A stretch of 64,000 nt of DNA from Chryseobacterium sp. CY350 (lineage in GTDB: Bacteria > Bacteroidota > Bacteroidia > Flavobacteriales > Weeksellaceae), in contig NZ_CP116034.1 in NCBI RefSeq assembly GCF_027945075.1, positions 3,286,001 to 3,350,000 on the forward strand. The letters run 5' to 3'. Shown here piece after piece: positions 52,801 to 61,661 of this stretch. The notes under the pieces were generated by a model, which saw only the letters and a list, made by a program, of their open reading frames with translations, had not been told where the DNA came from and did no database searches. Within the stretch, counting starts at the first letter, position 1, and every line of letters begins with the position of its first letter. The translations under genes and the position numbers were made by a program.

Positions 52801-54156
52801 TTAGTTGCTTGCAGCTACCGGAATTGGGTCTGCATAATTAGCCAATCCGTAGTTTTGTGTTAAACATAATTCAGGATTTTTCACATGCCATTCAAATTCA
52901 TCTCTAAAGTGACGAATTGCTGCTGCTACTGGCCATGCTGCCGCATCACCTAATGGACAAATAGTATTTCCTTCGATTTTTCTCTGAATATCCCAAAGTA
53001 AATCGATGTCTTCCATCTTTCCTTCTCCTTTTTCTATTTTCTTTAAAATCTTGTGCATCCATCCCGTTCCTTCACGGCAAGGAGTACATTGTCCGCAACT
53101 TTCGTGGTGATAAAATCTCGCCAAAGTCATGGTATGTTCTACAATACACTGGTCTTCATCTAAAACGATAAAACCTCCTGAACCCATCATTGTTCCGGTA
53201 GCAAAACCACCGTCAGCAAGAGATTCATAGTTCATATATCTTGGTTCACCATTTACAGTTTTCAATAATAAATTTGCCGGAACAATCGGAACTGAACTTC
53301 CTCCAGGAATGCAAGCCTTCAACTTTTTACCATTTGGAATTCCGCCACAGTATTCATCAGAATAGATAAATTCTTCAACCGTAATGGTCATGTCGATTTC
53401 GTAAACTCCTGGCTTATTGATATTTCCGCACGCAGAAATTAATTTTGTACCTGTCGATCTTCCAACACCGATTTTAGCATATTCCGCTCCTGTAATATCG
53501 ATAATAGGAACAATTGCTGCGATAGATTCAACGTTGTTGACAACCGTTGGTCTTTCCCAAAGTCCTTTTACAGCAGGGAATGGTGGTTTCAATCTTGGGT
53601 TTCCTCTTTTACCTTCAAGAGATTCAAGCAAAGCTGTCTCTTCACCACAAATATAAGCTCCACCACCTCTCTGAACATAAATTTCACAATCGAAACCTGT
53701 TCCTAAGATGTTTTTACCTAAAAATCCTGCAGCTTTAGCTTCTTCAATCGCTTCCTCTAAAATATCAGGAATCCATGAATATTCTCCACGGATGTAGATA
53801 TATGATACATTTGATCCTAATACAAATGATGAAATCAGCATTCCCTCAATCAAAAGATGAGGAAGAAATTCCATTAAATATCGGTCTTTAAAAGTTCCCG
53901 GTTCCGATTCGTCTGCATTCACTACCAAGTGTCTTGGAACTCCTTCAGGTTTTGCCAGAAAGCTCCACTTCATTCCTGTCGGGAAACCTGCACCACCACG
54001 ACCACGAAGACCTGAAACTTTTACTTCTTCAAGAATTTCTTCGGGAGTCATTTTCAAAGCTTTTTCTGCTGCGGTGTAACCTCCCTGTTTACGGTAAGTT
54101 TCAAAGTAGCGAATGCCTTCGATGTGTGCGTCTTTAAGTAAAAGTTTTTTACTCAT
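52801..54156 (-). CDS. nuoF: complex I subunit NuoF (NADH and FMN binding)
   Basis: Flavoprotein that oxidises NADH, 451 residues. FMN/NADH sites: GLRGRGGAGFPTGMKWSF near 50-67 and GAYICGEETALLESLEGKRG near 168; the 4Fe-4S cluster N3 is bound by ESCGQCTPCREG near 351 and a later NTICPLGD Cys. Length is typical. 90 bp after nuoE; followed 15 bp later by the barrel gene. Confidence 0.97.
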   Translation of the reverse strand: MSKKLLLKDAHIEGIRYFETYRKQGGYTAAEKALKMTPEEILEEVKVSGLRGRGGAGFPTGMKWSFLAKPEGVPRHLVVNADESEPGTFKDRYLMEFLPHLLIEGMLISSFVLGSNVSYIYIRGEYSWIPDILEEAIEEAKAAGFLGKNILGTGFDCEIYVQRGGGAYICGEETALLESLEGKRGNPRLKPPFPAVKGLWERPTVVNNVESIAAIVPIIDITGAEYAKIGVGRSTGTKLISACGNINKPGVYEIDMTITVEEFIYSDEYCGGIPNGKKLKACIPGGSSVPIVPANLLLKTVNGEPRYMNYESLADGGFATGTMMGSGGFIVLDEDQCIVEHTMTLARFYHHESCGQCTPCREGTGWMHKILKKIEKGEGKMEDIDLLWDIQRKIEGNTICPLGDAAAWPVAAAIRHFRDEFEWHVKNPELCLTQNYGLANYADPIPVAASN

Positions 54157-54187
54157 TTTTAATTATGCTTTTAGCGAATGGCTTCTA

Positions 54188-54212
54188 CACTTCGACAAGC
54201 TCAGTGTGACAG
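54188..54212. repeat. dispersed short repeat, nuoE-nuoF spacer
   Basis: CACTTCGACAAGCTCAGTGT followed by GACAG: a short stem (ACACT/AGTGT) of a kind scattered through many Bacteroidota genomes. Confidence 0.5.
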
Positions 54213-54246
54213 CTTTACGCCTTTTTTTAATTAGTTTAAAATTTAT

Positions 54247-54756
54247 TTAGCCTAAATCAACCTGTCCTTCTCTGCAAAGATCAAGGATTTCGTCTACTTT
54301 TTCTATGGTTAAATTTTCGTGATAGAATTTTCCTAACTGCAACATTGGAGCGTATCCACATGCACCAAGACATTCAGCTGGTTTCAATGTGAACATTCCG
54401 TCTGCAGTAGTTTCACCGTCTTTAATGTTCAGTTTTGTTCTGATGTGGTCTAATATTTTTTCGCTTCCACAAACCATACAAGGTCCGGTTCTACAAACTT
54501 CCAAAACATATTTCCCAACAGGTTTCATATTGAACATCGTATAGAAAGTAGCTACTTCATATACCTCGATTGGTTTAATACTCAATAATTCAGCAACATA
54601 ATCCATCACGGGAACGTCTAACCAACCTCCAAATTCCTTCTGTGCAATATGCAACACAGGAAGAAGAGCAGATTTTTGTCTTCCCTCAGGATATCTTGCC
54701 ATGATTTTATGTACCTGCTGTAAACTCTCCGGTTTAAAAGCTATTGTTTCGCTCAT
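54247..54756 (-). CDS. nuoE: complex I subunit NuoE
   Basis: Thioredoxin-fold subunit with one 2Fe-2S cluster (N1a), 169 residues. The four ligands are in CRTGPCMVC (two of its Cys) and ECLGACGYAPM. Preceded by EVATFYTMFNMKPVGKY, a family signature. The spacer upstream (154 bp) has four copies of a 7-mer. Confidence 0.95.
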   Translation of the reverse strand: MSETIAFKPESLQQVHKIMARYPEGRQKSALLPVLHIAQKEFGGWLDVPVMDYVAELLSIKPIEVYEVATFYTMFNMKPVGKYVLEVCRTGPCMVCGSEKILDHIRTKLNIKDGETTADGMFTLKPAECLGACGYAPMLQLGKFYHENLTIEKVDEILDLCREGQVDLG

Positions 54757-54763
54757 ACTTAAA

Positions 54764-54794
54764 GATTTTAGATTTTAGATTTTAGATTTTAGAT
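54764..54794. repeat. period-7 repeat array, nuoD-nuoE spacer
   Basis: Four identical 7-mers GATTTTA (54764-54791) plus a partial fifth. Confidence 0.8.
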
Positions 54795-54910
54795 GAAATC
54801 TTTGTTCTAATAATCCTATCAATTTTATTATTTTTAATTTGAACTAATTCAAATTTATATTAATGATTTCGATTAATTTATAATTTATAATTCAAAATCT
54901 ATAATTTTAA

Positions 54911-56134
54911 TTATGCGTCTAATTCTCCCGCAATGATATTCATACTACACATGGTAACGATCGCATCAGAAATTACTGAACCTGTAATCATTTCAGGATA
55001 AGCCTGATAATATATGAAGCACGGTCTTCTGAAGTGTAGTCTGTAAGGTGTTCTACCGCCATCACTTACCAAATAGAATCCTAATTCTCCATTTCCGCCT
55101 TCTACTGCGTGGTAAACTTCTCCTTTCGGAACATCAGTTTCACCCATTACAATTTTGAAATGGTAAATAAGAGCTTCCATTTTCTGATAAACGTCTGCCT
55201 TTTCAGGAAGATAGAAATCAGGAACATCTGCGTGGAATGGCCCTTCAGGAAGATTATCGTAAGCTTGATTAATGATTTTTAATGATTCCCAAATTTCCTG
55301 TTGGCGAACCATAAAACGGTCGTAAGTATCACCCGCAGTTCCTACAGGAATGATGAAATCAAAATCTTCGTAAGAAGAATAAGGTTCTGCAACTCTTATA
55401 TCATAATCAACACCTGCTGCACGTAAATTTGGGCCTGTAAAACCATAGCTTAAAGCTCTTTCAGCTGAAATTGCTCCCGCGCCGATGGTTCTGTCCATAA
55501 AAATTCTGTTTCTTTCTAATAATTGACCAAATTCTGCAAATCTAGCTGGGAAAGTTTTTAGGAAGTCTTTCAGTAATTCATGGAATTTTGGAGTGAAATC
55601 TCTTTCAAAACCTCCAATTCTTCCCATATTTGTGGTCATTCTTGCACCACAAATCTGCTCGTACATATCGTAAATACGTTCTCTTTCGATGAACATATAC
55701 GTCAATCCCGTAATTGCACCTGCATCCATTCCGGTAACTCCGTTACATATCAGGTGGTCACCGATTCTTGCCAATTCCATTAAAATAACACGCATATAGT
55801 CTACACGTTTAGGAACTTTAATACCAATCAGTTTTTCAACCGTCATGTGCCATCCCAAGTTATTGATAGGAGCAGAACAGTAATTCATACGGTCTGTAAG
55901 GGTAGTGATCTGAGAATAATTTCTTCTTTCAGAAATTTTCTCAAAAGCTCTGTGAATGTAACCAACCGTCTGCTCAGCATGAAGAATTCTTTCTCCATCC
56001 ATCGTTAAAACGTTTTGGAAAATTCCGTGTGTTGCAGGGTGAGTAGGACCAAGATTCAGGGTATATAACTGTCCGTCAATCTGTTCGTTACTTTCGTGCT
56101 GGTTAAGTATATTAGATAATGAGTTATCTTTCAT
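54911..56134 (-). CDS. nuoD: complex I subunit NuoD
   Basis: 49-kDa-type subunit forming the quinone site with NuoB and NuoH, 407 residues. Family signs: LNLGPTHPATHGIFQ near 28, VGYIHRAFEKI near 58, MNYCSAPINN near 84 and LHFRRPCFIYYQAYPE near 370. It is a separate gene from nuoC (not a nuoCD fusion). Spaced 73 bp from nuoC by a striking period-7 array. Confidence 0.97.
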   Translation of the reverse strand: MKDNSLSNILNQHESNEQIDGQLYTLNLGPTHPATHGIFQNVLTMDGERILHAEQTVGYIHRAFEKISERRNYSQITTLTDRMNYCSAPINNLGWHMTVEKLIGIKVPKRVDYMRVILMELARIGDHLICNGVTGMDAGAITGLTYMFIERERIYDMYEQICGARMTTNMGRIGGFERDFTPKFHELLKDFLKTFPARFAEFGQLLERNRIFMDRTIGAGAISAERALSYGFTGPNLRAAGVDYDIRVAEPYSSYEDFDFIIPVGTAGDTYDRFMVRQQEIWESLKIINQAYDNLPEGPFHADVPDFYLPEKADVYQKMEALIYHFKIVMGETDVPKGEVYHAVEGGNGELGFYLVSDGGRTPYRLHFRRPCFIYYQAYPEMITGSVISDAIVTMCSMNIIAGELDA

Positions 56135-56143
56135 ATTTTAAAT

Positions 56144-56199
56144 GCTTTAGGCTATAGGCTTTAGGCTCTAAGCTTATGGCTTATTGCTTACTGCTTATT
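56144..56199. repeat. period-7 repeat array, nuoC-nuoD spacer
   Basis: Eight 7-mers in phase, all starting GCT: GCTTTAG, GCTATAG, GCTTTAG, GCTCTAA, GCTTATG, GCTTATT, GCTTACT, GCTTATT. The clearest of the family. Confidence 0.85.
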
Positions 56200-56207
56200 G
56201 CATTATT

Positions 56208-56702
56208 TTATCTTCCGAACATTGCATCGTCTTTGTCGGTTCTTGTACCGTCTTCCAATCGATATTCTTTCAACATTGGGTGGTATCCTAGATCTTCCAT
56301 ATTTAAAATAGGTCTAAGATCCGGGTGACCTTTAAATTTAATTCCGTAGAAATCAAAAGTTTCTCTTTCCATCCAGTTAGCTCCTGCATACAATTCTGTA
56401 AGAGAATCTACCTCAATATTTTCTCTTGACATGAAGATTTTCAGACGTAATCTGAAATTGGTCATCATATTTTGTAAGTGATAAACTACACCTATTTCCT
56501 TTTCCGGAAATTCTGGGTAATGGATTCCACAAACATCTGTAAGAAAATTAATTTCTAAAGATGAATCTTTCAAATAATGAATGATTTTTTTGATATCTTC
56601 TTTTCTAACCTCAATGGTCAGCATTCCGTAAGGTTCTGAACTTGAAATTACTGTTTCAGGAAACTCTCTGGTAATTGCTTCTAATACAAATTCGTTTGTC
56701 AT
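56208..56702 (-). CDS. nuoC: complex I subunit NuoC
   Basis: 30-kDa-type subunit of the peripheral arm, 164 residues. Signature ANWMERETFDFYGIKFKGHPDLRPIL near 108-133, close to the classical WxERExxDxxGIxFxGHPDLRRIL. It binds no cofactor. The start overlaps the nuoB end by 4 bases; ends near the 56144-56199 repeat array. Confidence 0.95.
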   Translation of the reverse strand: MTNEFVLEAITREFPETVISSSEPYGMLTIEVRKEDIKKIIHYLKDSSLEINFLTDVCGIHYPEFPEKEIGVVYHLQNMMTNFRLRLKIFMSRENIEVDSLTELYAGANWMERETFDFYGIKFKGHPDLRPILNMEDLGYHPMLKEYRLEDGTRTDKDDAMFGR

Positions 56703-57268
56703 TGCCCTCCGTTGCTAATGTTATAAGAGTCTAATAAATGCTGATATTCTGGTGTGTCTCTTCTTCTGATGCTTTCGCTTTCTGCCAAAGCCTGAACCTG
56801 CATAACACCTTCAATAATCTGCTCCGGTCTTGGCGGGCATCCAGGAACATAAACGTCTACAGGAATGATTTTATCAATACCCTGCAAAACAGAATAGCTG
56901 TCAAAAATACCTCCGCTACAAGCACATGCTCCTACGGCAACTACCCATTTCGGTTCAGCCATTTGAGTATAAACTTCCTTTAAAACAGGACCTAATTTTT
57001 TTGAAATTGTTCCGCAAACCATCAGCATATCTGCCTGTCTTGGTGAGAAAGAGTTCCTTTCCATACCAAACCTTGATGCATCATAAGTTGGGTTTAGGGT
57101 CGCCATAAATTCGATGCCACAACAAGAAGTTGCAAAAGGTAAAGGCCAAAGTGAAAACTTCCTTGCCATCCCGATTACACTGCTCAGTTTTGTTGCAAAA
57201 AAACCTTCTCCTTCAAATCCTTCGGGAGCCGGTGCATCTGTTCTTATAATTGGTTTTTGATCTGACAT
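56699..57268 (-). CDS. nuoB: complex I subunit NuoB
   Basis: Subunit holding cluster N2, the last electron donor to quinone, 189 residues. The ligands are in TSCCGIEFMA (two adjacent Cys), VGACACSGGIF and VPGCPPRPEQI. Overlaps nuoC by 4 bases; 102 bp after nuoA. Length typical. Confidence 0.97.
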   Translation of the reverse strand: MSDQKPIIRTDAPAPEGFEGEGFFATKLSSVIGMARKFSLWPLPFATSCCGIEFMATLNPTYDASRFGMERNSFSPRQADMLMVCGTISKKLGPVLKEVYTQMAEPKWVVAVGACACSGGIFDSYSVLQGIDKIIPVDVYVPGCPPRPEQIIEGVMQVQALAESESIRRRDTPEYQHLLDSYNISNGGQ

Positions 57269-57370
57269 TTGATTGATTTTAAGATTTTAATTTAGATGAT
57301 AAATCGCTGTTAACGTTAATTTTGATGTCATTAAGTTTATCTAAATCTCTTATTTAAAATTATGATTGAA

Positions 57371-57742
57371 TTATTTATCCCAATCTAGTGCGCCTCGTTT
57401 CCAGACATAAAAAAATGCGAGGAAGAAGATAGCAACAAAAGTAAGAACAGCGAAGAAACCTTCGAGGCCAAACTCTCTGAAATTTACTGCATATGGATAA
57501 AAAAATACGATTTCGATATCAAACAATACAAAAAGTACTGCCGTCAAGAAATATTTAATAGAAAATGGAGTTCTGGCATTTCCTTCAACAGGAATACCAC
57601 ATTCCCAGCTGGAGTTCTTTACAGAATTCCCTTTTTTCTGCTGTGGACCCAAAAAATGAGCGCCAAGCAAAGAAATAGCAACAAAACCAATGGCTACACC
57701 GGCTTGTATGAGTATCGGAATATAACTTTCGGGTAAATTCAT
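57371..57742 (-). CDS. nuoA: complex I subunit NuoA
   Basis: First gene of the operon, a three-helix membrane subunit of 123 residues. Family signs: SWECGIPVEGNARTPFSIKYFLTAVLFVLFDIEIVFFYPYAV (residues about 44-85, in part), with the conserved E/D of the DIE motif. A -7 element lies at 57766-57773, 23 bp upstream, and is the likely start of the whole nuo transcript. Confidence 0.96.
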   Translation of the reverse strand: MNLPESYIPILIQAGVAIGFVAISLLGAHFLGPQQKKGNSVKNSSWECGIPVEGNARTPFSIKYFLTAVLFVLFDIEIVFFYPYAVNFREFGLEGFFAVLTFVAIFFLAFFYVWKRGALDWDK

Positions 57743-57765
57743 TTTTACATTATTATCTCAAGTTG

Positions 57766-57773
57766 CAAATTTA
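57766..57773 (-). promoter_or_regulatory. promoter -7 element of the nuo operon
   Basis: Reads TAAATTTG on the minus strand, a perfect TAnnTTTG, 23 bp before the nuoA ATG. Confidence 0.65.
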
Positions 57774-57863
57774 GGCAATAAACAATAAAGCATGAAATTA
57801 ATCAACTTAAAAGTCTGATGAAATTGAGGAAAACCGATAATTTAGAATCAATAAAAATAGCGG

Positions 57864-58040
57864 CTATTTCTTCATTTTTTTAAGCAGAGCAAATGCCATG
57901 AACGCGATGTAACCAAATAAGATGCTTGCATAAAGAATATTAACAACTGTATTTGTGCGGTCATCGTCTATCTCGAAAAATAGGTTGTAAGCGATAAATC
58001 CCGCAATCAAAACAGCAAAAAAAATAAGATGAATTTTCAT
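57864..58040 (-). CDS. small two-helix membrane protein
   Basis: Open frame of 58 codons, ATG at 58040 and TAG ending at 57864. The product starts MKIHLIFFAVLIAGFIAYNLFF, followed by a short acidic-basic loop (EIDDDRTNT) and a second hydrophobic helix (ILYASILFGYIAFMAFALL), ending KKMKK. The two-helix pattern with charged loop and lysine end is hard to get by chance. It starts 1 bp after the acetyltransferase-like gene stop at 58042 and so is probably co-transcribed with it. No family recognised. Confidence 0.7.
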   Translation of the reverse strand: MKIHLIFFAVLIAGFIAYNLFFEIDDDRTNTVVNILYASILFGYIAFMAFALLKKMKK

Positions 58041-58041
58041 G

Positions 58042-59166
58042 CTAAAATTTTAAAGAATATGTTCTTCTTCTTTTGTGATTTACAGGATTGTAATCTTGCC
58101 ACAAAACCTGTACGCTTTTGTTTTCCTCCAGTTCGGGGTTTGTTTCTGCAAAATCGATTCCCATGTTATTGAAACGAACGAAAATCTCTTTAAATATAAT
58201 AGCAGTCACGCCGCGTCTCTGGTATTCCGGGTGAATTCCTATCAGGTAAAAGTTTGCTCTGTCATTTTTCTTTTGAGCCTGCAGGAAATGCCACCATCCA
58301 AATGGAAAAAGTTTGCCTTTTGCCTTTTGCAATGCTTTAGAATAAGAAGGCATCGTTACGGCAAAAGAAACCAACTCGTCATGCTCGTCAACTACGCATA
58401 TCACATAGTTTTTAGCAATCATAGGGAAAAACTTTTCTTTATAGGTTTTGATCTGTTCTTCGGTAATCGGGGTGTAAGTCGAAAGGTGTTTGTAGGTTTC
58501 GTCTAGTAATTTAAACATTGGCTTTACGTAAGGAATAATCTCTTCCTTGTTTTTGAAATTCAATACTTTAAGATTGTACTTTTCCGCTATTAGTTTACTG
58601 AATTTTTCAACTTTGGGAGGAAGAATTTTGGGAAAATTCATTTCAAACTCTACCCATTCTTTTTCTTTTGTTAATCCTAAATTTTCAATATGCCTAGGGT
58701 AATATTCATGGTTGTAAATCCCTATCATTGTAGCGATTTTTTCAAACCCGAAAGTTAGCATTCCTGCCTTGTCAAGATTTGTGAATCCCATTGGTCCTTC
58801 AATGTTGTCGATTTGGTGTGATTTAGCATAATCAATAACGGTATCAATCAATGCTTTAGAAACTTTTTCGTCATCAATAAAATCAATCCACCCGAAACGT
58901 ACTTTTTTTAGACCAAGTTCTTTTTCTTCTTTACGATTAATGATGGCTGCTATTCGGCCAACTACTTTATTGTTTTTATACGCCAGAAACTGCTTTGCTT
59001 CAGAATATTGCAATGCAGGATTTTCCTGAGAATTCCACACATTTAATTCATCTTTAATAAAAGATGGTACATAATAAGGATTGTTTTTGTACAAATCCAT
59101 CGGTAATCTTACAAATTGTTTTAATTCGGCAGGTGTTTTTACTTCAAGAATTGAAACTTCTGACAT
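58042..59166 (-). CDS. GNAT-like acyltransferase, long Bacteroidota type
   Basis: From ATG 59166 (MSEVSILEV) the protein has 374 residues; a longer frame to 59190 runs into the -7 element and is less likely. The C-terminal part holds a GNAT-type acetyl-CoA site (FYLIGIHPEYQRRGVTAII near 315-333), and the N-terminal part carries a second GNAT-like fold with FLAYKNNKVVGRIAAIIN. Such proteins are widespread in Bacteroidota and often carry no specific name; the acceptor substrate is unknown. The end has NHKRRRTYSLKF. Confidence 0.82.
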   Translation of the reverse strand: MSEVSILEVKTPAELKQFVRLPMDLYKNNPYYVPSFIKDELNVWNSQENPALQYSEAKQFLAYKNNKVVGRIAAIINRKEEKELGLKKVRFGWIDFIDDEKVSKALIDTVIDYAKSHQIDNIEGPMGFTNLDKAGMLTFGFEKIATMIGIYNHEYYPRHIENLGLTKEKEWVEFEMNFPKILPPKVEKFSKLIAEKYNLKVLNFKNKEEIIPYVKPMFKLLDETYKHLSTYTPITEEQIKTYKEKFFPMIAKNYVICVVDEHDELVSFAVTMPSYSKALQKAKGKLFPFGWWHFLQAQKKNDRANFYLIGIHPEYQRRGVTAIIFKEIFVRFNNMGIDFAETNPELEENKSVQVLWQDYNPVNHKRRRTYSLKF

Positions 59167-59189
59167 AGTATTTCGGGTAAATTCAACCA

Positions 59190-59197
59190 CAAATATA
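59190..59197 (-). promoter_or_regulatory. promoter -7 element of the GNAT-like gene
   Basis: Reads TATATTTG on the minus strand, 23 bp before ATG 59166. Confidence 0.6.
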
Positions 59198-59271
59198 ATT
59201 AATAATTGTTAATACTTTGGCACAATTATTACATCCCTTTATAGAATTGTTTATATAAAAATTCAGAAAAA

Positions 59272-59961
59272 ATGACAGGTTATTATCTTATTATAGGAAT
59301 CTCAATGCTCGTCAGCTGGTTTGTTTCCTCAAGATTGAAATCTAAATTTGAGCACTATTCTAATGTACATCTCAGAAACGGACTTTCCGGTAAAGAAGTG
59401 GCAGAAAAAATGTTGAGAGACAATGGTATTCATGATGTGCAGGTTATTTCGGTTCCCGGGCAGTTGACAGATCATTACAATCCTGCCGACAAAACAGTCA
59501 ATCTTTCAGAAGCTGTTTACATGCAGAGAAATGCGGCAGCTGCGGCAGTGGCAGCTCATGAGTGTGGTCACGCAGTGCAACATGCGGTTGGATATTCGAT
59601 GTTGCAATTACGATCGAAATTGGTCCCCGTGGTAAGTATTAGTTCGAATCTTATGCAATTTGTTATCATGGGAGGTATTGTTCTGATGGTAATGAGCGGA
59701 AACAAAATAGTTCTTTTCGTAGGCGTAATTATGTTTGCTTTAACGACTCTTTTCGCATTTATCACTCTTCCAGTAGAGTATGACGCAAGTAACAGAGCGA
59801 TGAAATGGTTAAAAGACACAGGAACTGTGACCGTTGAGGAATTTGTGGGCGTAAAAGATAGCCTGAAATGGGCTGCTCGTACTTATGTAGTGGCAGCGAT
59901 TGGCTCTCTCGTTCAGCTCCTTTATTTTGCATCGCTGTTGATGGGTGGCAGAAGAGATTAG
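59272..59961 (+). CDS. YugP-like zinc metallopeptidase, membrane-bound
   Basis: Neutral zinc metallopeptidase of the YugP family, 229 residues. One helix at the N-terminus (YYLIIGISMLVSWFV), a zinc motif HECGH at 96-100 (AAHECGHAVQHA), two helices after it (about 125-165), and one near the end. The third ligand is probably in LPVEYDASNRA near 165. Substrate unknown. It is convergent with the YigZ gene, whose stop overlaps its end by 4 bases, so no terminator lies between. Confidence 0.9.
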   Translation: MTGYYLIIGISMLVSWFVSSRLKSKFEHYSNVHLRNGLSGKEVAEKMLRDNGIHDVQVISVPGQLTDHYNPADKTVNLSEAVYMQRNAAAAAVAAHECGHAVQHAVGYSMLQLRSKLVPVVSISSNLMQFVIMGGIVLMVMSGNKIVLFVGVIMFALTTLFAFITLPVEYDASNRAMKWLKDTGTVTVEEFVGVKDSLKWAARTYVVAAIGSLVQLLYFASLLMGGRRD

Positions 59962-60566
59962 AAATCTTTAAAATCGAATACAATATTTTGCATCTCAGAT
60001 AATTTTTCTGAGATGCTTTCTTTTTGTGCAGTTTTCAAGGTGGCTGTGAGAATGCAATTTTCATTTGCATCAAAATTCAATACTTTTGCATCATATTTTG
60101 AAAGTAAAGTAAAAATTACATTTTGCTGATTGAAGCTGAACTTAATTTCAATCTCAGTTTCTAATTCTTTGGTGATGATTTTGGCTTCCTCTAAAGTGAT
60201 TTTTGCACATTCTTTGTAAGCTTTTACCAAACCGGAAACACCCAATTTCGTTCCACCATAATAACGCACGCTTATTACTAATACATTGGTTATTTCGTTG
60301 GCTAATAGCTGATTATAAATTGGCAAGCCTGCGCTTCCGGACGGCTCTCCGTCATCATTTGCACGGTAATTTTCTCCATTTAAGCCCATTCTTAAAGCAT
60401 AGCAGTGGTGTGTCGCTTTTGGATGTTCTGCTCTTATTTTTTCTAAAGCATTTTTGAGATCAGTTTCATTGTTTATAGGAAAAGCAAAACCAATAAATTT
60501 GCTTCCTTTCTCTTTGAGAAGCATATTTTCAACTGGTTTTTCAATGGTCTTATATTCGTGGAGCAT
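59958..60566 (-). CDS. YigZ/IMPACT-family protein
   Basis: 202-residue protein of the UPF0029/IMPACT family. Signatures: KGSKFIGFAFPI near 20, HHCYALRMGLNGENYRANDDGEPSGSAGLPIYN near 52-84, and VRYYGGTKLGVSGLVKAY near 100. The second half is an RNA-binding-like alpha/beta domain. Bacterial YigZ has no proven reaction; eukaryotic relatives regulate translation. It follows ribD by 6 bp on the same strand and probably shares its transcript. Confidence 0.9.
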   Translation of the reverse strand: MLHEYKTIEKPVENMLLKEKGSKFIGFAFPINNETDLKNALEKIRAEHPKATHHCYALRMGLNGENYRANDDGEPSGSAGLPIYNQLLANEITNVLVISVRYYGGTKLGVSGLVKAYKECAKITLEEAKIITKELETEIEIKFSFNQQNVIFTLLSKYDAKVLNFDANENCILTATLKTAQKESISEKLSEMQNIVFDFKDF

Positions 60567-60572
60567 GGTTAG

Positions 60573-61601
60573 TTAAAGAAAAATATTTTTATGAAATTCT
60601 ATCACATTATCTCTGAATTGCCTTACTTCAGAATATTTGTGAACAAAAGATGGAGCTTTAGTTCCGTTCTCTGCCGTCAGATTTTCATTTTTAATAATCA
60701 GAGCTTCATCCCAAAGATTAGCATTAATAAATTGTTGTAAAACCAAACTTCCGCCTTCAACGATAATTGATTGAATTTGTATATCATAAAGTTTTCGAAT
60801 TAACTTTTCAATGAAATTTTCTCTCTCAGTTTTGATGAATCTGATATTTCCTTCCTGTGTATTTTTTACAGAATTAAAAACCAGAGTTTCAGCCTCATTA
60901 TTATAAATATTGTAGTTCGTCGGAACTTTCAGATCAATATCAATCAAAATTCTTACAGGATTTCTACCGGTAATTTCGCGTGTCGTCAAACTCGGATTAT
61001 CACGAAGAGCGGTCATGGTTCCAATTAAAATGGCGTGTTCGCTGTTTCTTAATTCGTGAATATATTGTTTCGTTAAACTATTGCTGATCTGAGTCGGTTT
61101 AAAATCTTTATCCATAAATCCGTCTCCGGATTGCGCCCACTTAAGAACAATAAAAGGTCGTTTTTTCTCGTGATAAGTGAAAAATCTTTTATTTAAATCA
61201 ATACATTCGTCTTCCAAAATTCCGGAAACCACTTCAATTCCGGCATCGTTAATGATTTTCTTTCCCTTTCCATTCACCTTGTCATGTGAATCCATCGCAC
61301 CTATTACGACTTTTTTAAATCCTAATTCCACGATCTTCAAAGCACACGGCGGAGTTTTTCCAAAATGAGCACACGGTTCCAGCGAAACGTAGATCGTAGA
61401 TTCGGGAATCAGACTTTTGTCTTCTACTGAATTTATCGCATTGATTTCTGCATGATTTTCACCTGCTATGTGGTGGTAGCCTTCACCAATAATTTTGCCT
61501 TTATGCACGATAACGCTGCCAACCATAGGGTTTGGGTAAGTGTTTCCCAAAGCTTTCTTAGCCAATTCTATGCATCTTTTGATGTAAATTTCGTCTTGCA
61601 T
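60573..61601 (-). CDS. ribD: RibD, bifunctional riboflavin-pathway deaminase/reductase
   Basis: Second and third steps of riboflavin synthesis: deamination and then reduction of the pyrimidine intermediate. In 342 residues the deaminase part (1-150) has H50-A51-E52 and PCAHFGKTPPC with Cys 77 and 86 (zinc ligands), and the reductase part (150-342) has RDNPSLTTREITGRNPVRILID and VEGGSLVLQQFI. The rest of the rib genes are not in this window. No FMN riboswitch-like leader was seen upstream. Confidence 0.95.
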   Translation of the reverse strand: MQDEIYIKRCIELAKKALGNTYPNPMVGSVIVHKGKIIGEGYHHIAGENHAEINAINSVEDKSLIPESTIYVSLEPCAHFGKTPPCALKIVELGFKKVVIGAMDSHDKVNGKGKKIINDAGIEVVSGILEDECIDLNKRFFTYHEKKRPFIVLKWAQSGDGFMDKDFKPTQISNSLTKQYIHELRNSEHAILIGTMTALRDNPSLTTREITGRNPVRILIDIDLKVPTNYNIYNNEAETLVFNSVKNTQEGNIRFIKTERENFIEKLIRKLYDIQIQSIIVEGGSLVLQQFINANLWDEALIIKNENLTAENGTKAPSFVHKYSEVRQFRDNVIEFHKNIFL

Positions 61602-61661
61602 ATCATTAAAAAAGCGAAGACAAATTTCTTTGCTTCGCCGTTATCAATTGTTTTAAATATT

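Noticed and set aside
61602..61661. FMN riboswitch before ribD
   Set aside because: The spacer is about 60 bp and shows no conserved RFN-type stems.
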